The notes under the pieces are model-generated. The model saw only the letters and a program-made list of their open reading frames with translations. It ran no database searches and was not told the origin of the DNA. DNA of 64,000 nt from Sphingomonas profundi (GTDB lineage: Bacteria; Pseudomonadota; Alphaproteobacteria; Sphingomonadales; Sphingomonadaceae), in contig NZ_CP046535.1 in assembly GCF_009739515.1 (NCBI RefSeq), positions 2,170,001 through 2,234,000 of the forward strand, in the 5' to 3' direction. Below are positions 8,116 to 16,458 of this stretch, one piece after another. Positions within the stretch are counted from its first letter, which is position 1, and each line of letters opens with the position of its first letter. Position numbers and translations under genes: made by a program.

Positions 8116-9382
8116 GCTCCTTCTCCTCGGCCTGCATCAGCAGCACGTTCTTCTGCTCGATCGCGCTCAGCGTGATCGGCGCGGCGGGCTTCGGCCTGTA
8201 CCAGGGGAAGCGGCTGAAATAACGCTCAAGATCCGGCGAGGTGAAGATCCGGCCGTGCCGGGCGTAGATCTCGTTCCGGGCGATGCGCAGTTCGCCGGGG
8301 GAGAGCTTCGCCAGTTCCGCGCGGGACAATGCGCGCGTCGAGCTTTCCGGCAGCAGCACGCGCGGCACGATCGCACTGCCCGCGGCCGGGGCGATCGTGT
8401 CGGCGGAGGCGACCTCCGCCGGGCGGGCCGCGGCCTTGCCGATCCGGGCGAGGTTCTGCTCGGCCAGCGATGCGAACCGCCCGTTCGGGAACTGCCGGCG
8501 ATATTCCTCGAAGGCCTCGCGGCTGTTGGCCGATACCGCGCCCTGCCACGTCAGCGCATCCAGCGTCGCGGCATCCACCGTCGGCGCGGGCGCCGGCGCG
8601 GCGGCGGCCGTCGCCGGTCCGCCGCCGGCGGCGGTGCGCGGCACCAGATAGACGGGCGTGCCGGTGATGCTGGCGCTGATGAACGGCCGCTGCTCGCCAT
8701 TGGTCGATTTCAGCACGTCGTCGCGCACCGCGCCGCCCAACAGCTGGATCGGCAGGTCCGGCTGCACCATCCGCCGCGCCAGCGAGACGGCGAAGGGCGA
8801 GTTGCCGCCGGTGCCGTCGCTGGCGGTCTGCCCGGGCGCCGCCGCGTAGATGACGAGCACGTCGTCCACGTCCACCCCGCCCAGGCCGCGCGCCACCGCG
8901 CGCGTGCCGCTGCGCCAGGATCGCCCGAACGGGTTGTTGCGGCACGCATCCAGGATCACCATCCGCACCTGCGCGCCGGAAATCGCCTCCATCACGCGAT
9001 CCAGGTCGATCGCCTCGTAAGCGAGGTCCAGTCCGGAGTTGAGCTTGGCGTCGACCGGGATCAGCCAGTTCTTGCCCGATCCCTCGATGCCGTGGCCGGC
9101 ATAATAGACCATCGCCACCTCCGCCCCCTCGGCCCGACCGCGAAAGTCGCGCAGCGCGCGCTGGAAATCCGCGAGCGAGAGGTTGGCGGCGAGCGTAACC
9201 GACTGGAAACCGGCCTTGCGCGCCGCCTCCGCCACGATCCGCGCGTCGTTGGGCGGGTTGCCGAGCTGGCCGGCATTCGCATAGGCCGCGTTCGAGATCA
9301 CCAGCGCCACCTTGCCGCCCGCCGCACAGGCGGCGGACGCGGTGAGCAGCAAGGTAACGAAGAGGAACAGCCGCTGGATCAT
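8099..9382 (-). CDS. Caspase-family (peptidase C14) protein with C-terminal YARHG domain
   Basis: A 427-residue secreted protein; ATG 9382 is chosen because GGAGG lies just upstream and a signal peptide follows at once (LFLFVTLLLTASAACA). Residues about 23-245 are a caspase-like fold: VALVISNAAYANAGQLGNP, catalytic His in MVYYAGHGIEGSG and catalytic Cys in MVILDACRNNPFG. An Ala/Pro-rich linker follows, then ARNEIYARHGRIF, a YARHG domain thought to bind cell-wall or extracellular ligands. It would therefore act in the periplasm rather than in cytoplasmic cell death. Metacaspase-like enzymes usually cut after Arg/Lys. Upstream partner of the M15 peptidase gene. Confidence 0.88.
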   Translation of the reverse strand: MIQRLFLFVTLLLTASAACAAGGKVALVISNAAYANAGQLGNPPNDARIVAEAARKAGFQSVTLAANLSLADFQRALRDFRGRAEGAEVAMVYYAGHGIEGSGKNWLIPVDAKLNSGLDLAYEAIDLDRVMEAISGAQVRMVILDACRNNPFGRSWRSGTRAVARGLGGVDVDDVLVIYAAAPGQTASDGTGGNSPFAVSLARRMVQPDLPIQLLGGAVRDDVLKSTNGEQRPFISASITGTPVYLVPRTAAGGGPATAAAAPAPAPTVDAATLDALTWQGAVSANSREAFEEYRRQFPNGRFASLAEQNLARIGKAAARPAEVASADTIAPAAGSAIVPRVLLPESSTRALSRAELAKLSPGELRIARNEIYARHGRIFTSPDLERYFSRFPWYRPKPAAPITLSAIEQKNVLLMQAEEKERAAGH

Positions 9383-9560
9383 CTCGCCTCCTCCGCATCG
9401 CGCCGGATCGGCGGCTGGGTAGCAGCGACAGTGCTCTGGCGAAAGGCGGCGCGGCGTGCGCCGGGTAGTTGCTGCGGTGCGGCGGAACCGCGCGGCGTGA
9501 CTTGAACCGTTAACCGGCTCGCCGCTAGCACCGCGCGATGGCATCGGATCGGGGACAGCG

Positions 9561-9749
9561 ATGATCGAGGGCGCGGCACTTCTCTACAGCCTCACGACGG
9601 CCTTCGTTCTGACGAGCGCGGAGCGGAACCGCAAGGCGGCCCGCCCCCACGCCCGCAGGATCGTCTATGCCGGCTGGATGCTGATGGGCGCATCCTTCAC
9701 CGGCGCCGGCCTGCTCGGCATCACGGCGATCCGGCACGCCCTGGTCTGA
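9561..9749 (+). CDS. Small two-helix membrane protein
   Basis: A 62-residue open frame starting with ATG after a GGGGACAG purine run. Two hydrophobic stretches (about 4-18 and 37-56) separated by a basic loop NRKAARPHARR suggest a small inner-membrane protein. No family recognised. It is divergent from the caspase gene (178-base gap) and convergent with the GlsB-like gene (24-base gap); coding is favoured by its fit between two genes, but this is not proof. Confidence 0.5.
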   Translation: MIEGAALLYSLTTAFVLTSAERNRKAARPHARRIVYAGWMLMGASFTGAGLLGITAIRHALV

Positions 9750-9773
9750 GCGCCGGATCGCCGCACCATCGGC

Positions 9774-10043
9774 TCAGCGCACCGCGCCGCGACGAACGAG
9801 GTTGACGATCGCGAGCAGCACGACCGCGCCGAGGAACGAAACCAGCAGCGACCGGATGTCGAACGCACCGCTGGTGATCGGCGCCCCGCCGAGGATCGGC
9901 GTCAGGATGAAGCCAGCCAGCAGCGCGCCAACCACGCCGACCACGACGTTGAGGAAGATGCCTTGCTGCGCGTCCGTGCGCATGACGATGCTGGCGAGCC
10001 AGCCGAGGATGCCGCCAACGATCAGCATGAGGATGATGCCCAT
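9774..10043 (-). CDS. GlsB/YeaQ/YmgE family stress-response membrane protein
   Basis: An 89-residue protein with three predicted transmembrane segments and the glycine-rich signature IVGGILGWLASIVMRTD; a second glycine-rich helix GVVGALLAGFILTPILGG and LLVSFLGAVVLLAIVNLV follow, matching the transglycosylase-associated (GlsB/YeaQ) family. ATG 10043 is preceded by a clear AGGAGA. Members are commonly induced by general stress, molecular role unknown. A weak EcfG-like promoter lies upstream. Confidence 0.88.
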   Translation of the reverse strand: MGIILMLIVGGILGWLASIVMRTDAQQGIFLNVVVGVVGALLAGFILTPILGGAPITSGAFDIRSLLVSFLGAVVLLAIVNLVRRGAVR

Positions 10044-10090
10044 GGGTCTCTCCTGGTAAGGATGCGGGAGCATGTCGTCTCGCATCTTCA

Positions 10091-10118
10091 AAGACTCACA
10101 GGCGGCGGATTAGGTTCC
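10091..10118 (-). promoter_or_regulatory. Possible EcfG-type general stress promoter of the GlsB-like gene
   Basis: On the minus strand GGAAC lies at 10118-10114, about 17 bases before AGTC/GTCTT near 10096-10091. The -35 fits the alphaproteobacterial EcfG element exactly; the -10 departs from CGTT. Position (about 50 bases before the ATG) and the stress annotation of the gene are the only support. Confidence 0.28.
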
Positions 10119-10198
10119 GGGCGCGAAACGGCACGTCGCGGGCACCGATGGCGGCACCCGCGACGCGCTTTACGCCAAGCAACGATACACAAGCTCGC

Positions 10199-10234
10199 GG
10201 CCGCCCCCACCCGAACGACGCGGCGGGGGCGGCC
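10199..10234 (-). terminator. Hairpin downstream of flagellin gene
   Basis: Perfect 10-bp inverted repeat GGCCGCCCCC (10199-10208) / GGGGGCGGCC (10225-10234) with a 16-base loop, just beyond the flagellin stop. The following transcript has only a poor U-tract, so efficiency is uncertain. Confidence 0.55.
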
Positions 10235-10246
10235 CTGGATCAGGTC

Positions 10247-11233
10247 TTAGCGGAGCAGGCTGAGCACGCCCTGCTGGCTCTGATTGGCCTGGGCCAGCAT
10301 CGCGGTGGCCGCCTGGCTCAGGATCTGCGACTTGGCGAGCGCGGTCGTCTCGACCGAAAAGTCTGCGTCCTCGATGCGCGAGCGGGCGTCGGTCAGGTTC
10401 GTCGAGGTGGAGGTCAGGTTGTCGACCGTCGCGTCGAGGCGGTTCTGCACGGCGCCCAGGTTCGCGCGGCCGGCCGTCACCTGCGTCAGCGCGCGGTCCA
10501 CCACGGCAAGCGCGGCGGTGGCGTTGGCGGCGGTGGAGAAATCGACCTCGTTGATGTCGGACGGCGCGGCGGCGGCGGCGGCCTTGGCGTTGTCGAGCGC
10601 TGTCTTGTTGGTGGCGTTCGGCGTGGTGTTGTAGGTCGCCTGCGCCGTCGTAACGTTCGAGGTGGTCGTCGGGATGGCCGCGCGGCTGCGATCCGCGCCG
10701 ATATCGGTCGTCTTCAGCGAGATGGACGACATCGAGACGGTCTCGTTCGCCTTCACGCCGGTCTGGAGCGAGAAGGTGGCGTCGGCGGTGAGGCCGGTCG
10801 TGGCGTTCGCGGTGCCGCCGTTGACGATCGCGATGTTGTTGAAGGTCGTGCGGCTGGCGATGTTGCCGATCTGGTCCTTCAGCTGGGAAACCTCGATCTG
10901 CAGGTTGGCGCGGTCGCCGTCGGAGATGGTGCCGTTGGCCGACTGCACGCCCAGCTCGCGCATCCGCTGCAGGATGTTGGTCACGTCGCCCATCGCGCTC
11001 TCCGCCGTCTGCGCCAGCGAGATGCCGTCGTTCGCGTTGCGGATGGCGACCGTCAGGCCGCGGATGTCGGAGGTCATGCGCGTTGCCACGGCGAGGCCGG
11101 CGGCGTCGTCCTTGGCGGAGTTGATGCGCTTGCCGGACGACAGGCGCTCCATCGCCTGGCTCATGTCCATGCTGGCGTTGCGCGAGGCGTTCTGTGCGCG
11201 GAGAGCGGCGGAATTGGTGTTGATGACGGTCAC
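10247..11233 (-). CDS. fliC: Flagellin
   Basis: A 328-residue filament protein. Both conserved termini are present: N-terminal [17 protein letters not shown] and [20 protein letters not shown]-terminal [20 protein letters not shown] and [13 protein letters not shown]; the central region is short and Ala/Thr-rich, typical of alphaproteobacterial flagellins. The start is GTG 11233 with a GGAAGGGA upstream; ATG starts are not available at the proper position. Exported by the flagellar type III apparatus. No other flagellar gene lies in the window. A sigma-28-type promoter precedes it. Confidence 0.95.
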   Translation of the reverse strand: MTVINTNSAALRAQNASRNASMDMSQAMERLSSGKRINSAKDDAAGLAVATRMTSDIRGLTVAIRNANDGISLAQTAESAMGDVTNILQRMRELGVQSANGTISDGDRANLQIEVSQLKDQIGNIASRTTFNNIAIVNGGTANATTGLTADATFSLQTGVKANETVSMSSISLKTTDIGADRSRAAIPTTTSNVTTAQATYNTTPNATNKTALDNAKAAAAAAPSDINEVDFSTAANATAALAVVDRALTQVTAGRANLGAVQNRLDATVDNLTSTSTNLTDARSRIEDADFSVETTALAKSQILSQAATAMLAQANQSQQGVLSLLR

Positions 11234-11294
11234 TGGTCTGGTTCCCTTCCGGCGGACTTGGTTGCGCGGACAGTCCGCAGCAGTCACGCTCTGG

Positions 11295-11321
11295 GTAACG
11301 GCGAACGCGCCCCCGCCTTTA
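11295..11321 (-). promoter_or_regulatory. FliA (sigma-28) type promoter of the flagellin gene
   Basis: Read on the minus strand: TAAA (11321-11318), a 15-base spacer, then GCCGTTAC (11302-11295). This matches the FliA consensus TAAA-N15-GCCGATAA with two mismatches. Predicted transcription start is near 11285, about 50 bases ahead of the GTG. Confidence 0.55.
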
Positions 11322-11367
11322 GCGGGGCAGACGATGATCCCCTCGCGCCGATGACGCCGGGGCGGCC

Positions 11368-11889
11368 TCAGCCCTTCACCGCCGGCCGGCCGATATAGTC
11401 CATCTTGCCCAGCGCCACGCCGCGCGACCGCAGGATGCCGTAGGCGGTGGTCGCGTGGAAGTAGAAGTTGGGCATGGAAAAGGAGAGCAGGAAGCCCGCG
11501 CCGGTAAAGTCCAGCCGTCGCGGCCCGGCCTCGAAGCGCATGTCGCGCTCCGCCAGCGCGTCCACCGCCGCCGGGTCCAGCGCCGCCAACGTTACGATCG
11601 TCTCCTCGATCAGCCGGCGCAGGCCGGCGAAGTCGGCGGGCGGAGTGGTCCTGTCCGGCGTGAACAGCCCGGCTTCGACGCCGCGGATCGCGCCGATCGA
11701 GTGGACCGCCGTCGATTTCACCTGATAGGCGAAGGGCAGCATGTCCTCGTGCAGGCGCGCCTCCACGATCTCGTCCGGGGCGATCCCGCGCTCGCCGCAG
11801 AACGCCTCGGCCTTGTCGATCAGACGTCCCACCTGCGTCAGCAGCTGGCGAAACTGCGGCACGGTGGCGGTGTAGAGCGAAACGGTCAT
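11368..11889 (-). CDS. DUF1993 family protein
   Basis: A 173-residue cytoplasmic protein starting at ATG 11889 behind GAGGAGAG. Typical DUF1993 features: N-terminal [37 protein letters not shown], and C-terminal [20 protein letters not shown], a DinB-like four-helix arrangement. Function unknown. The start overlaps the stop of the MaoC gene (ATGA), making it the last gene of the leucine-catabolism operon, though a metabolic role is not implied by sequence. Confidence 0.8.
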   Translation of the reverse strand: MTVSLYTATVPQFRQLLTQVGRLIDKAEAFCGERGIAPDEIVEARLHEDMLPFAYQVKSTAVHSIGAIRGVEAGLFTPDRTTPPADFAGLRRLIEETIVTLAALDPAAVDALAERDMRFEAGPRRLDFTGAGFLLSFSMPNFYFHATTAYGILRSRGVALGKMDYIGRPAVKG

Positions 11890-12356
11890 GGTCTCTCCTC
11901 GGGATGGGGCGGGCGCCGCCGGATCAGCGCGCTGCGCAGGCACTGGCAGACGATCTCGTCGCGCTGGTTGGTCAGGTGGTGGGCGAAGGTGACGATCCCG
12001 GCATCGGGGCGCGACCGGCTCTCGCGCAGCTCCGTCACCTCGCTGCCGGCGCGCATGGTGTCGCCGATGAACACCGGCTTCGGCATCACCAGCCGGTCAT
12101 AGCCGAGATTGGCGACGAGCGTGCCGAGCGTCGTATCGCCTACCGACAACCCAACCATCAGCGCGAAGGTGAAGGTGCCGTTGACGAGGATGCGGCCGAA
12201 CTCGCTCGCCTTCGCCGCCTCCGCATCCAGGTGCAGCGGCTGCGGATTGTGCGTCATCGTCGAGAAGAGCAGGTTGTCCGTCTCGGTCACGGTGCGGCGG
12301 ATCTCGTGGACGATCCCGTCGCCCACATGCCATTCCTCGAAGAAGCGCCCCGCCAT
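11886..12356 (-). CDS. MaoC-family (R)-hydratase/dehydratase
   Basis: A 156-residue hot-dog fold protein. Motifs: N-terminal [39 protein letters not shown] (hydratase-2 type active-site Asp/His region), [14 protein letters not shown]. Starts at ATG 12356, overlapping the mccA stop by one base. In this operon the expected step after MccAB is hydration of 3-methylglutaconyl-CoA, usually done by a crotonase-fold enzyme (AUH/LiuC) that is absent here; a MaoC protein could take that step, but this is inference. Confidence 0.85.
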   Translation of the reverse strand: MAGRFFEEWHVGDGIVHEIRRTVTETDNLLFSTMTHNPQPLHLDAEAAKASEFGRILVNGTFTFALMVGLSVGDTTLGTLVANLGYDRLVMPKPVFIGDTMRAGSEVTELRESRSRPDAGIVTFAHHLTNQRDEIVCQCLRSALIRRRPPHPEERP

Positions 12357-14227
12357 CAGCCGTCCGCCGGCGCGATGCGGACCAGCAGGGTGCCCTCCGC
12401 CACCTGCCCGCCCTCGCGCGCCTTCAGTTCGGCGACAATGCCGTTGAACGGGGCGACCAGCGCCTGTTCCATCTTCATCGCCTCCAGCACCACCAGCCGC
12501 TCGCCCTTCGCCACCGTCGCGCCGTCGGCCACCAGCACCGTCACGATCCGCCCGGGCATCGGCGCCACGATCGCCCCGTCGGACGCGGCCGCGCCGCCGG
12601 CGACATCGTCCGCGCGCGGCGGCCCGAACGCCCACGCCTCGCCGGCGGAGAACAGCACCCGGCCCTCGTCGGTCGCGATCGCGCGGGCGGCGGGCGCATC
12701 GGCGTCGAGATCGACCAGATGCGGCTGCCCGGCGATCTCCAGCGCGATCCGCCGCTCGGCCGGGGCGTTGGCGCGGAAGCCGGTCAGGTCGGTCCACGGA
12801 TCGCCGCTGCGCGCCGGCACCAGAGCCGCCGCCGCCGCCGCGCACACCGCCGCCGACGGATCGGCCGCCGGCACCAGCGCGGCCAGGTGCCGCTCGATGA
12901 AGCCGGTGTCCACGTGCCCGGCGACGAAGTCGGGGTGCGCCGCCGCGCGGGCGAGGAAGGCGGCGTTGGTCCGCACCGGCCACACCTCCACCTTCGCCGC
13001 CGCCCGCGCCAGCCGGGCCGCGGCCGCGGCGCGCGTCTCGGCCTGCACGATCAGCTTGGCGATCATCGGATCGTAGAAGGGCGTCACCTCGCCCCCCTCC
13101 TCCACGCCGCTGTCCACGCGGATGCCGCGCGGCAGCCGCAGCCGCTCCAGCGGTCCGGTCGAGGGCAGGAAGCCCGTCGCCGGGTTCTCGGCATAGAGCC
13201 GCGCCTCCATCGCCCAGCCGCGGATGCGCAGATCCTCCTGCCGCCTGGGCAGCGGCTCGCCGGAAGCGACGCGCAGCTGCCACTCGACCAGATCCTGCCC
13301 GGTGATCGCCTCCGTCACCGGATGCTCCACCTGCAGCCGCGTGTTCATCTCCATGAACCAGATGCGGTCGGCCCGCAGCCCGGCCGATCCGTCGGCGATG
13401 AACTCGATCGTGCCCGCGCCGACATAGTCGACGGCCCGCGCCGCCTTCACCGCCGCCGCGCAGATGCTGGCGCGGGTCGCCTCGTCCATGCCCGGCGCGG
13501 GCGCCTCCTCGATCACCTTCTGGTGGCGACGCTGGAGCGAGCAGTCTCGCTCGAACAGGTGGACGACGTTGCCGTGGGTGTCGCCGAACACCTGCACCTC
13601 GATGTGGCGGGGGCTCAGGATGTACTTCTCGATCAGCACGCGATCGTCGCCGAAGGACGCCGCCGCCTCGCGCCGGCAGCTCTCCAGCAGGGCGGCGAAA
13701 TCGGCCGGGTCGTCCACCCGCCGCATGCCCTTGCCGCCGCCGCCGGCCACCGCCTTGATGAGCACCGGCCAGCCGATCGCCTCCGCTTCCGCGCGCAGCC
13801 TCTCCGGGGACTGGTCCGCGCCGAGATAGCCGGGCGTCACCGGCACCTGCGCCGCGATCATGCGCTGCTTGGCGGCATCCTTCAGCCCCATCGCGCGAAT
13901 GCTGGCCGCCGGCGCGCCCACCCAGACGAGCCCCGCCGCCTGCACCGCCTCGGCGAACCCGGCATTCTCGCTGAGGAAGCCGTAGCCGGGATGGATCGCC
14001 TCGGCGCCGGTCGCGGCGGCGGCGGCCAGGATCCGCTCCTGCACCAGATAGCTCTCCCGCGCCGGCGAGGGACCGATATGCACCGCCTCGTCGGCCATGC
14101 GCACGTGCGGCGCCCGCGCGTCCGCATCGGAATGGACGGCGACCGTGCGCACGCCCAGCCGCCGCGCGGTACGGATGATCCGGCAGGCGATCTCGCCCCG
14201 ATTGGCGATGAGGAGTGAGTTCAGCAT
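12356..14227 (-). CDS. mccA: Methylcrotonyl-CoA carboxylase, biotin-containing alpha subunit
   Basis: A 623-residue biotin carboxylase/carboxyl-carrier subunit. Order: biotin carboxylase N-domain (LLIANRGEIACRIIRTARR), ATP-grasp with KAVAGGGGKGMR, carboxylase C-domain (EMNTRLQVEHPVTE), linker domain, and C-terminal biotinyl domain with EAMKMEQ, Lys at about residue 584. Pairs with MccB to carboxylate 3-methylcrotonyl-CoA using ATP and bicarbonate. Placement with isovaleryl-CoA dehydrogenase favours MCC over propionyl-, acetyl- or geranyl-CoA carboxylase. Its start overlaps the DUF559 stop by seven bases. Confidence 0.92.
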   Translation of the reverse strand: MLNSLLIANRGEIACRIIRTARRLGVRTVAVHSDADARAPHVRMADEAVHIGPSPARESYLVQERILAAAAATGAEAIHPGYGFLSENAGFAEAVQAAGLVWVGAPAASIRAMGLKDAAKQRMIAAQVPVTPGYLGADQSPERLRAEAEAIGWPVLIKAVAGGGGKGMRRVDDPADFAALLESCRREAAASFGDDRVLIEKYILSPRHIEVQVFGDTHGNVVHLFERDCSLQRRHQKVIEEAPAPGMDEATRASICAAAVKAARAVDYVGAGTIEFIADGSAGLRADRIWFMEMNTRLQVEHPVTEAITGQDLVEWQLRVASGEPLPRRQEDLRIRGWAMEARLYAENPATGFLPSTGPLERLRLPRGIRVDSGVEEGGEVTPFYDPMIAKLIVQAETRAAAAARLARAAAKVEVWPVRTNAAFLARAAAHPDFVAGHVDTGFIERHLAALVPAADPSAAVCAAAAAALVPARSGDPWTDLTGFRANAPAERRIALEIAGQPHLVDLDADAPAARAIATDEGRVLFSAGEAWAFGPPRADDVAGGAAASDGAIVAPMPGRIVTVLVADGATVAKGERLVVLEAMKMEQALVAPFNGIVAELKAREGGQVAEGTLLVRIAPADG

Positions 14228-14712
14228 GACGGCGCTTTCTCAAGATCCTCCCCGGCACGGGGAGGGGGACCATGCGCAGCATGGTGGAGGGGGTGCGCGA
14301 CACGCGCTGCGATGGCGGCGGTGACGGCATCGGGATCACACAGGATATCGGCCGCGGCGATGCGGACGACGGTCAAACCATTGGCCGCCATGAATCGATC
14401 GCGCGCGGCATCGTGCCTCGCTTTGTTGCCCATGTCGTGCGCGATGCCATCGATCTCGACGACCAGCCCGCTCGCGCGACAGAAGAAGTCGACCACATAA
14501 GGGCCGACCGGATGCTGCCGGCGGAACTTTACGCCTGCTTGTCCGCCCCGCAAGCGGGTCCAGAGCAGAACCTCCGGCAACGACATCGCGCGCCGCAATC
14601 GCCGCGCCACCGCGACTTCGGGCCGACGGAGTTGCCGGGCACCCCCTCCACCAGCCTGCGGCTGGTCCCCCTCCCCGTTTCGGGGAGGATCCGAGGCAGC
14701 CATCGTCGTCAC
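14221..14712 (-). CDS. DUF559 endonuclease-like protein enclosed by inverted REP elements
   Basis: About 163 residues. Core DUF559 (Vsr/PD-(D/E)XK-related) motifs: [58 protein letters not shown]. The acidic residues of VVDF and EIDG and the downstream His fit the nuclease core. The terminal segments ([15 protein letters not shown] and [15 protein letters not shown]) are translations of the flanking REP sequences. Start uncertain: GTG 14712 overlaps the mccB stop (GTGA), ATG 14703 also possible, or GTG 14616/14610 nearer the conserved core. It interrupts the mccB-mccA pair without breaking coupling. Function unproven. Confidence 0.75.
   Translation of the reverse strand: MTTMAASDPPRNGEGDQPQAGGGGARQLRRPEVAVARRLRRAMSLPEVLLWTRLRGGQAGVKFRRQHPVGPYVVDFFCRASGLVVEIDGIAHDMGNKARHDAARDRFMAANGLTVVRIAAADILCDPDAVTAAIAARVAHPLHHAAHGPPPRAGEDLEKAPSC
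14244..14296 (+). repeat. REP element, left arm of the DUF559 unit
   Basis: Begins GATCCTCCCCG; holds two small hairpins: CCTCCCCG/CGGGGAGG (loop GCA) at 14248-14266 and ACCATGC/GCATGGT (loop GCA) at 14270-14286, then GGAGGGGGTGC. The same layout recurs, inverted, at 14640-14692 and twice at 16324-16456. Confidence 0.85.
14640..14692 (-). repeat. REP element, right arm of the DUF559 unit
   Basis: Read on the minus strand: GGATCCTCCCCG, loop, CGGGGAGGGGGACC, AGCC/GGCT hairpin, GGTGGAGGGGGTGC. It is the inverted partner of 14244-14296, with the DUF559 core between them; arms differ mainly in hairpin loops and in the second stem. Confidence 0.85.
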
Positions 14713-16319
14713 ATCCGGAACACGCCGAACTGCGCGCGCTCGGGGATCGGGGCGTTCAGCGTGGCGGCGAAGGCGAGGCCCAGCACGTCCCTTGTCTGCG
14801 CCGGGTCGATGATGCCGTCGTCCCACAGGCGGGCGGTGGCGTAATAGGGGTTGCCCTCATCCTCATATTTGCGGCGGATCGGCGCCTTGAACGCCTCGGC
14901 CTCCTCCGCCGTCCACGTCTCCGCGTCGCGGTGCACCGTGGCGAGCACGGCGGCCGCCTGCTCGCCGCCCATCACGCTGATCCGCGCATTGGGCCAGCTG
15001 AACAGGAAGCGCGGCGAATAGGCCCGCCCGCACATGCCGTAATTGCCCGCGCCGAAGCTGCCGCCGATCAGCACCGTGATCTTCGGCACGCTCGCCGTCG
15101 CCACCGCCGTCACCAGCTTGGCGCCGTGCTTGGCGATCCCCTCCGCCTCATACTTCCCGCCCACCATGAAGCCGGAGATGTTCTGCAGGAACAGCAGCGG
15201 CACGCGCCGCTGGCAGGCCAGCTCGATGAAGTGGGCGCCCTTCTGCGCGCTCTCGGAAAAGAGCACGCCGTTGTTCGCCAGGATCGCCACCGGCATCCCC
15301 CAGATGCGGGCGAAGCCGCACACCAGGGTGGTGCCGTAGAGCGGCTTGAACGCGTGGAACTCGCTGCCGTCGACGATGCGGCCGATCACCTCGTGCACGT
15401 CGTAGGGCGCGCGCACGTCCTGCGGCACGATGCCGTAGAGCTCGGCCGGGTCCAGCCGTGGCGGGCGCGGCGGCTGGATGTCGATGTCGACCGCCTTCGG
15501 CCGGTTCAGGGTCGCGACGATGTCGCGGACGATCAGCAGCGCATGCTCGTCATTCTCGGCGACATGATCGACCACGCCGGATCGGCGGCCGTGCGTTTCC
15601 GCCCCGCCCAGCTCCTCGGCGGAGATCACCTCCCCCGTCGCCGCCTTCACCAGCGGCGGCCCGGCCAGGAAGATCGTGCCCTGGTCGCGCACGATCACCG
15701 TCTCGTCGGACATGGCCGGCACATAGGCGCCGCCGGCCGTGCAGCTGCCCATCACGCAGGCGATCTGCGGGATCCCCTCGGCCGACATCTGCGCCTGATT
15801 GTAGAAGATGCGGCCGAAATGGTCGCGATCGGGAAACACCTCGGCCTGGTGCGGCAGGTTGGCGCCGCCCGAGTCGACGAGGTAGATGCACGGCAGCCGG
15901 TTCTGCTGCGCGATCTCCTGCGCCCGCAGATGCTTCTTCACCGTCATCGGGAAATAGGCGCCGCCCTTCACCGTCGGATCGTTGGCCAGGATCATGCACT
16001 CGCGGCCCTGCACCCGGCCGATGCCGGCTATCACGCCCGCGCCCGGCGCGCCGCCCTGCCCGTCCACCTCGCCATACATGCCGTTCGCCGCCAGCGCGCC
16101 CACCTCCAGAAACGGCGAGGCGGGATCGAGCAGGCGGTGGACGCGGTCGCGCGGCAGCAGCTTGCCGCGCGACACGTGCCGCTCGCGATGCGCGGCCGAT
16201 CCGCCGAGCGCGGCGGCGGCGATCCGCCCGCGCAGGTCCGCCGCCAGCGCGCGATTGTGCGCGGCATTGGCGGCGAAGGCCTCGCCCGCCGGATCGACGA
16301 GAGTGGTGATCGTCATCAC
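14709..16319 (-). CDS. mccB: Methylcrotonyl-CoA carboxylase, carboxyltransferase beta subunit
   Basis: A 536-residue carboxyltransferase of the crotonase-like fold in two halves: [20 protein letters not shown] near residue 50, acyl-CoA-binding glycine-rich [16 protein letters not shown], and C-terminal [20 protein letters not shown]. Length and motifs fit MccB rather than PccB (the MCC-type GNYGMCGRA). Starts: GTG 16319 or the adjoining ATG 16316. A GGAGG at 16331-16327, ten bases before the ATG, belongs to the upstream REP doublet, so the repeat seems to supply the ribosome binding site. Confidence 0.93.
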   Translation of the reverse strand: MMTITTLVDPAGEAFAANAAHNRALAADLRGRIAAAALGGSAAHRERHVSRGKLLPRDRVHRLLDPASPFLEVGALAANGMYGEVDGQGGAPGAGVIAGIGRVQGRECMILANDPTVKGGAYFPMTVKKHLRAQEIAQQNRLPCIYLVDSGGANLPHQAEVFPDRDHFGRIFYNQAQMSAEGIPQIACVMGSCTAGGAYVPAMSDETVIVRDQGTIFLAGPPLVKAATGEVISAEELGGAETHGRRSGVVDHVAENDEHALLIVRDIVATLNRPKAVDIDIQPPRPPRLDPAELYGIVPQDVRAPYDVHEVIGRIVDGSEFHAFKPLYGTTLVCGFARIWGMPVAILANNGVLFSESAQKGAHFIELACQRRVPLLFLQNISGFMVGGKYEAEGIAKHGAKLVTAVATASVPKITVLIGGSFGAGNYGMCGRAYSPRFLFSWPNARISVMGGEQAAAVLATVHRDAETWTAEEAEAFKAPIRRKYEDEGNPYYATARLWDDGIIDPAQTRDVLGLAFAATLNAPIPERAQFGVFRM

Positions 16320-16323
16320 GCAA

Positions 16324-16456
16324 GATCCTCCCCGGTACGGGGAGGGGGACCGCCAGCGAAGCTGGTGGTGGAGGGGGCGTGCGGCAAGGCACGGCGCGCG
16401 ACGCGCCCCCCCTCCACCATGCTGCGCATGGTCCCCCTCCCCGGCACGGGGAGGAT
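16324..16456. repeat. REP doublet (REPIN-like) between ivd and mccB
   Basis: Two REP copies in inverted orientation (16324-16376 and 16405-16456) separated by about 28 bases; the whole can fold into one long hairpin. Each copy has the GATCCTCCCC...GGGGAGGGGGACC core and a second small stem followed by GGTGGAGGGGG. It fills the ivd-mccB intergenic space almost completely. Confidence 0.88.
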
Positions 16457-16458
16457 CC

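Noticed and set aside
9480-9515. EcfG promoter (GGAAC ... CGTT) before the small protein at 9561
   Set aside because: The spacer is about 19 bases, longer than the 16-17 typical of EcfG promoters.
12097-12333. Small antisense and alternate-frame ORFs inside the mcc/MaoC genes
   Set aside because: They match no family and lie wholly within well-supported coding sequence.
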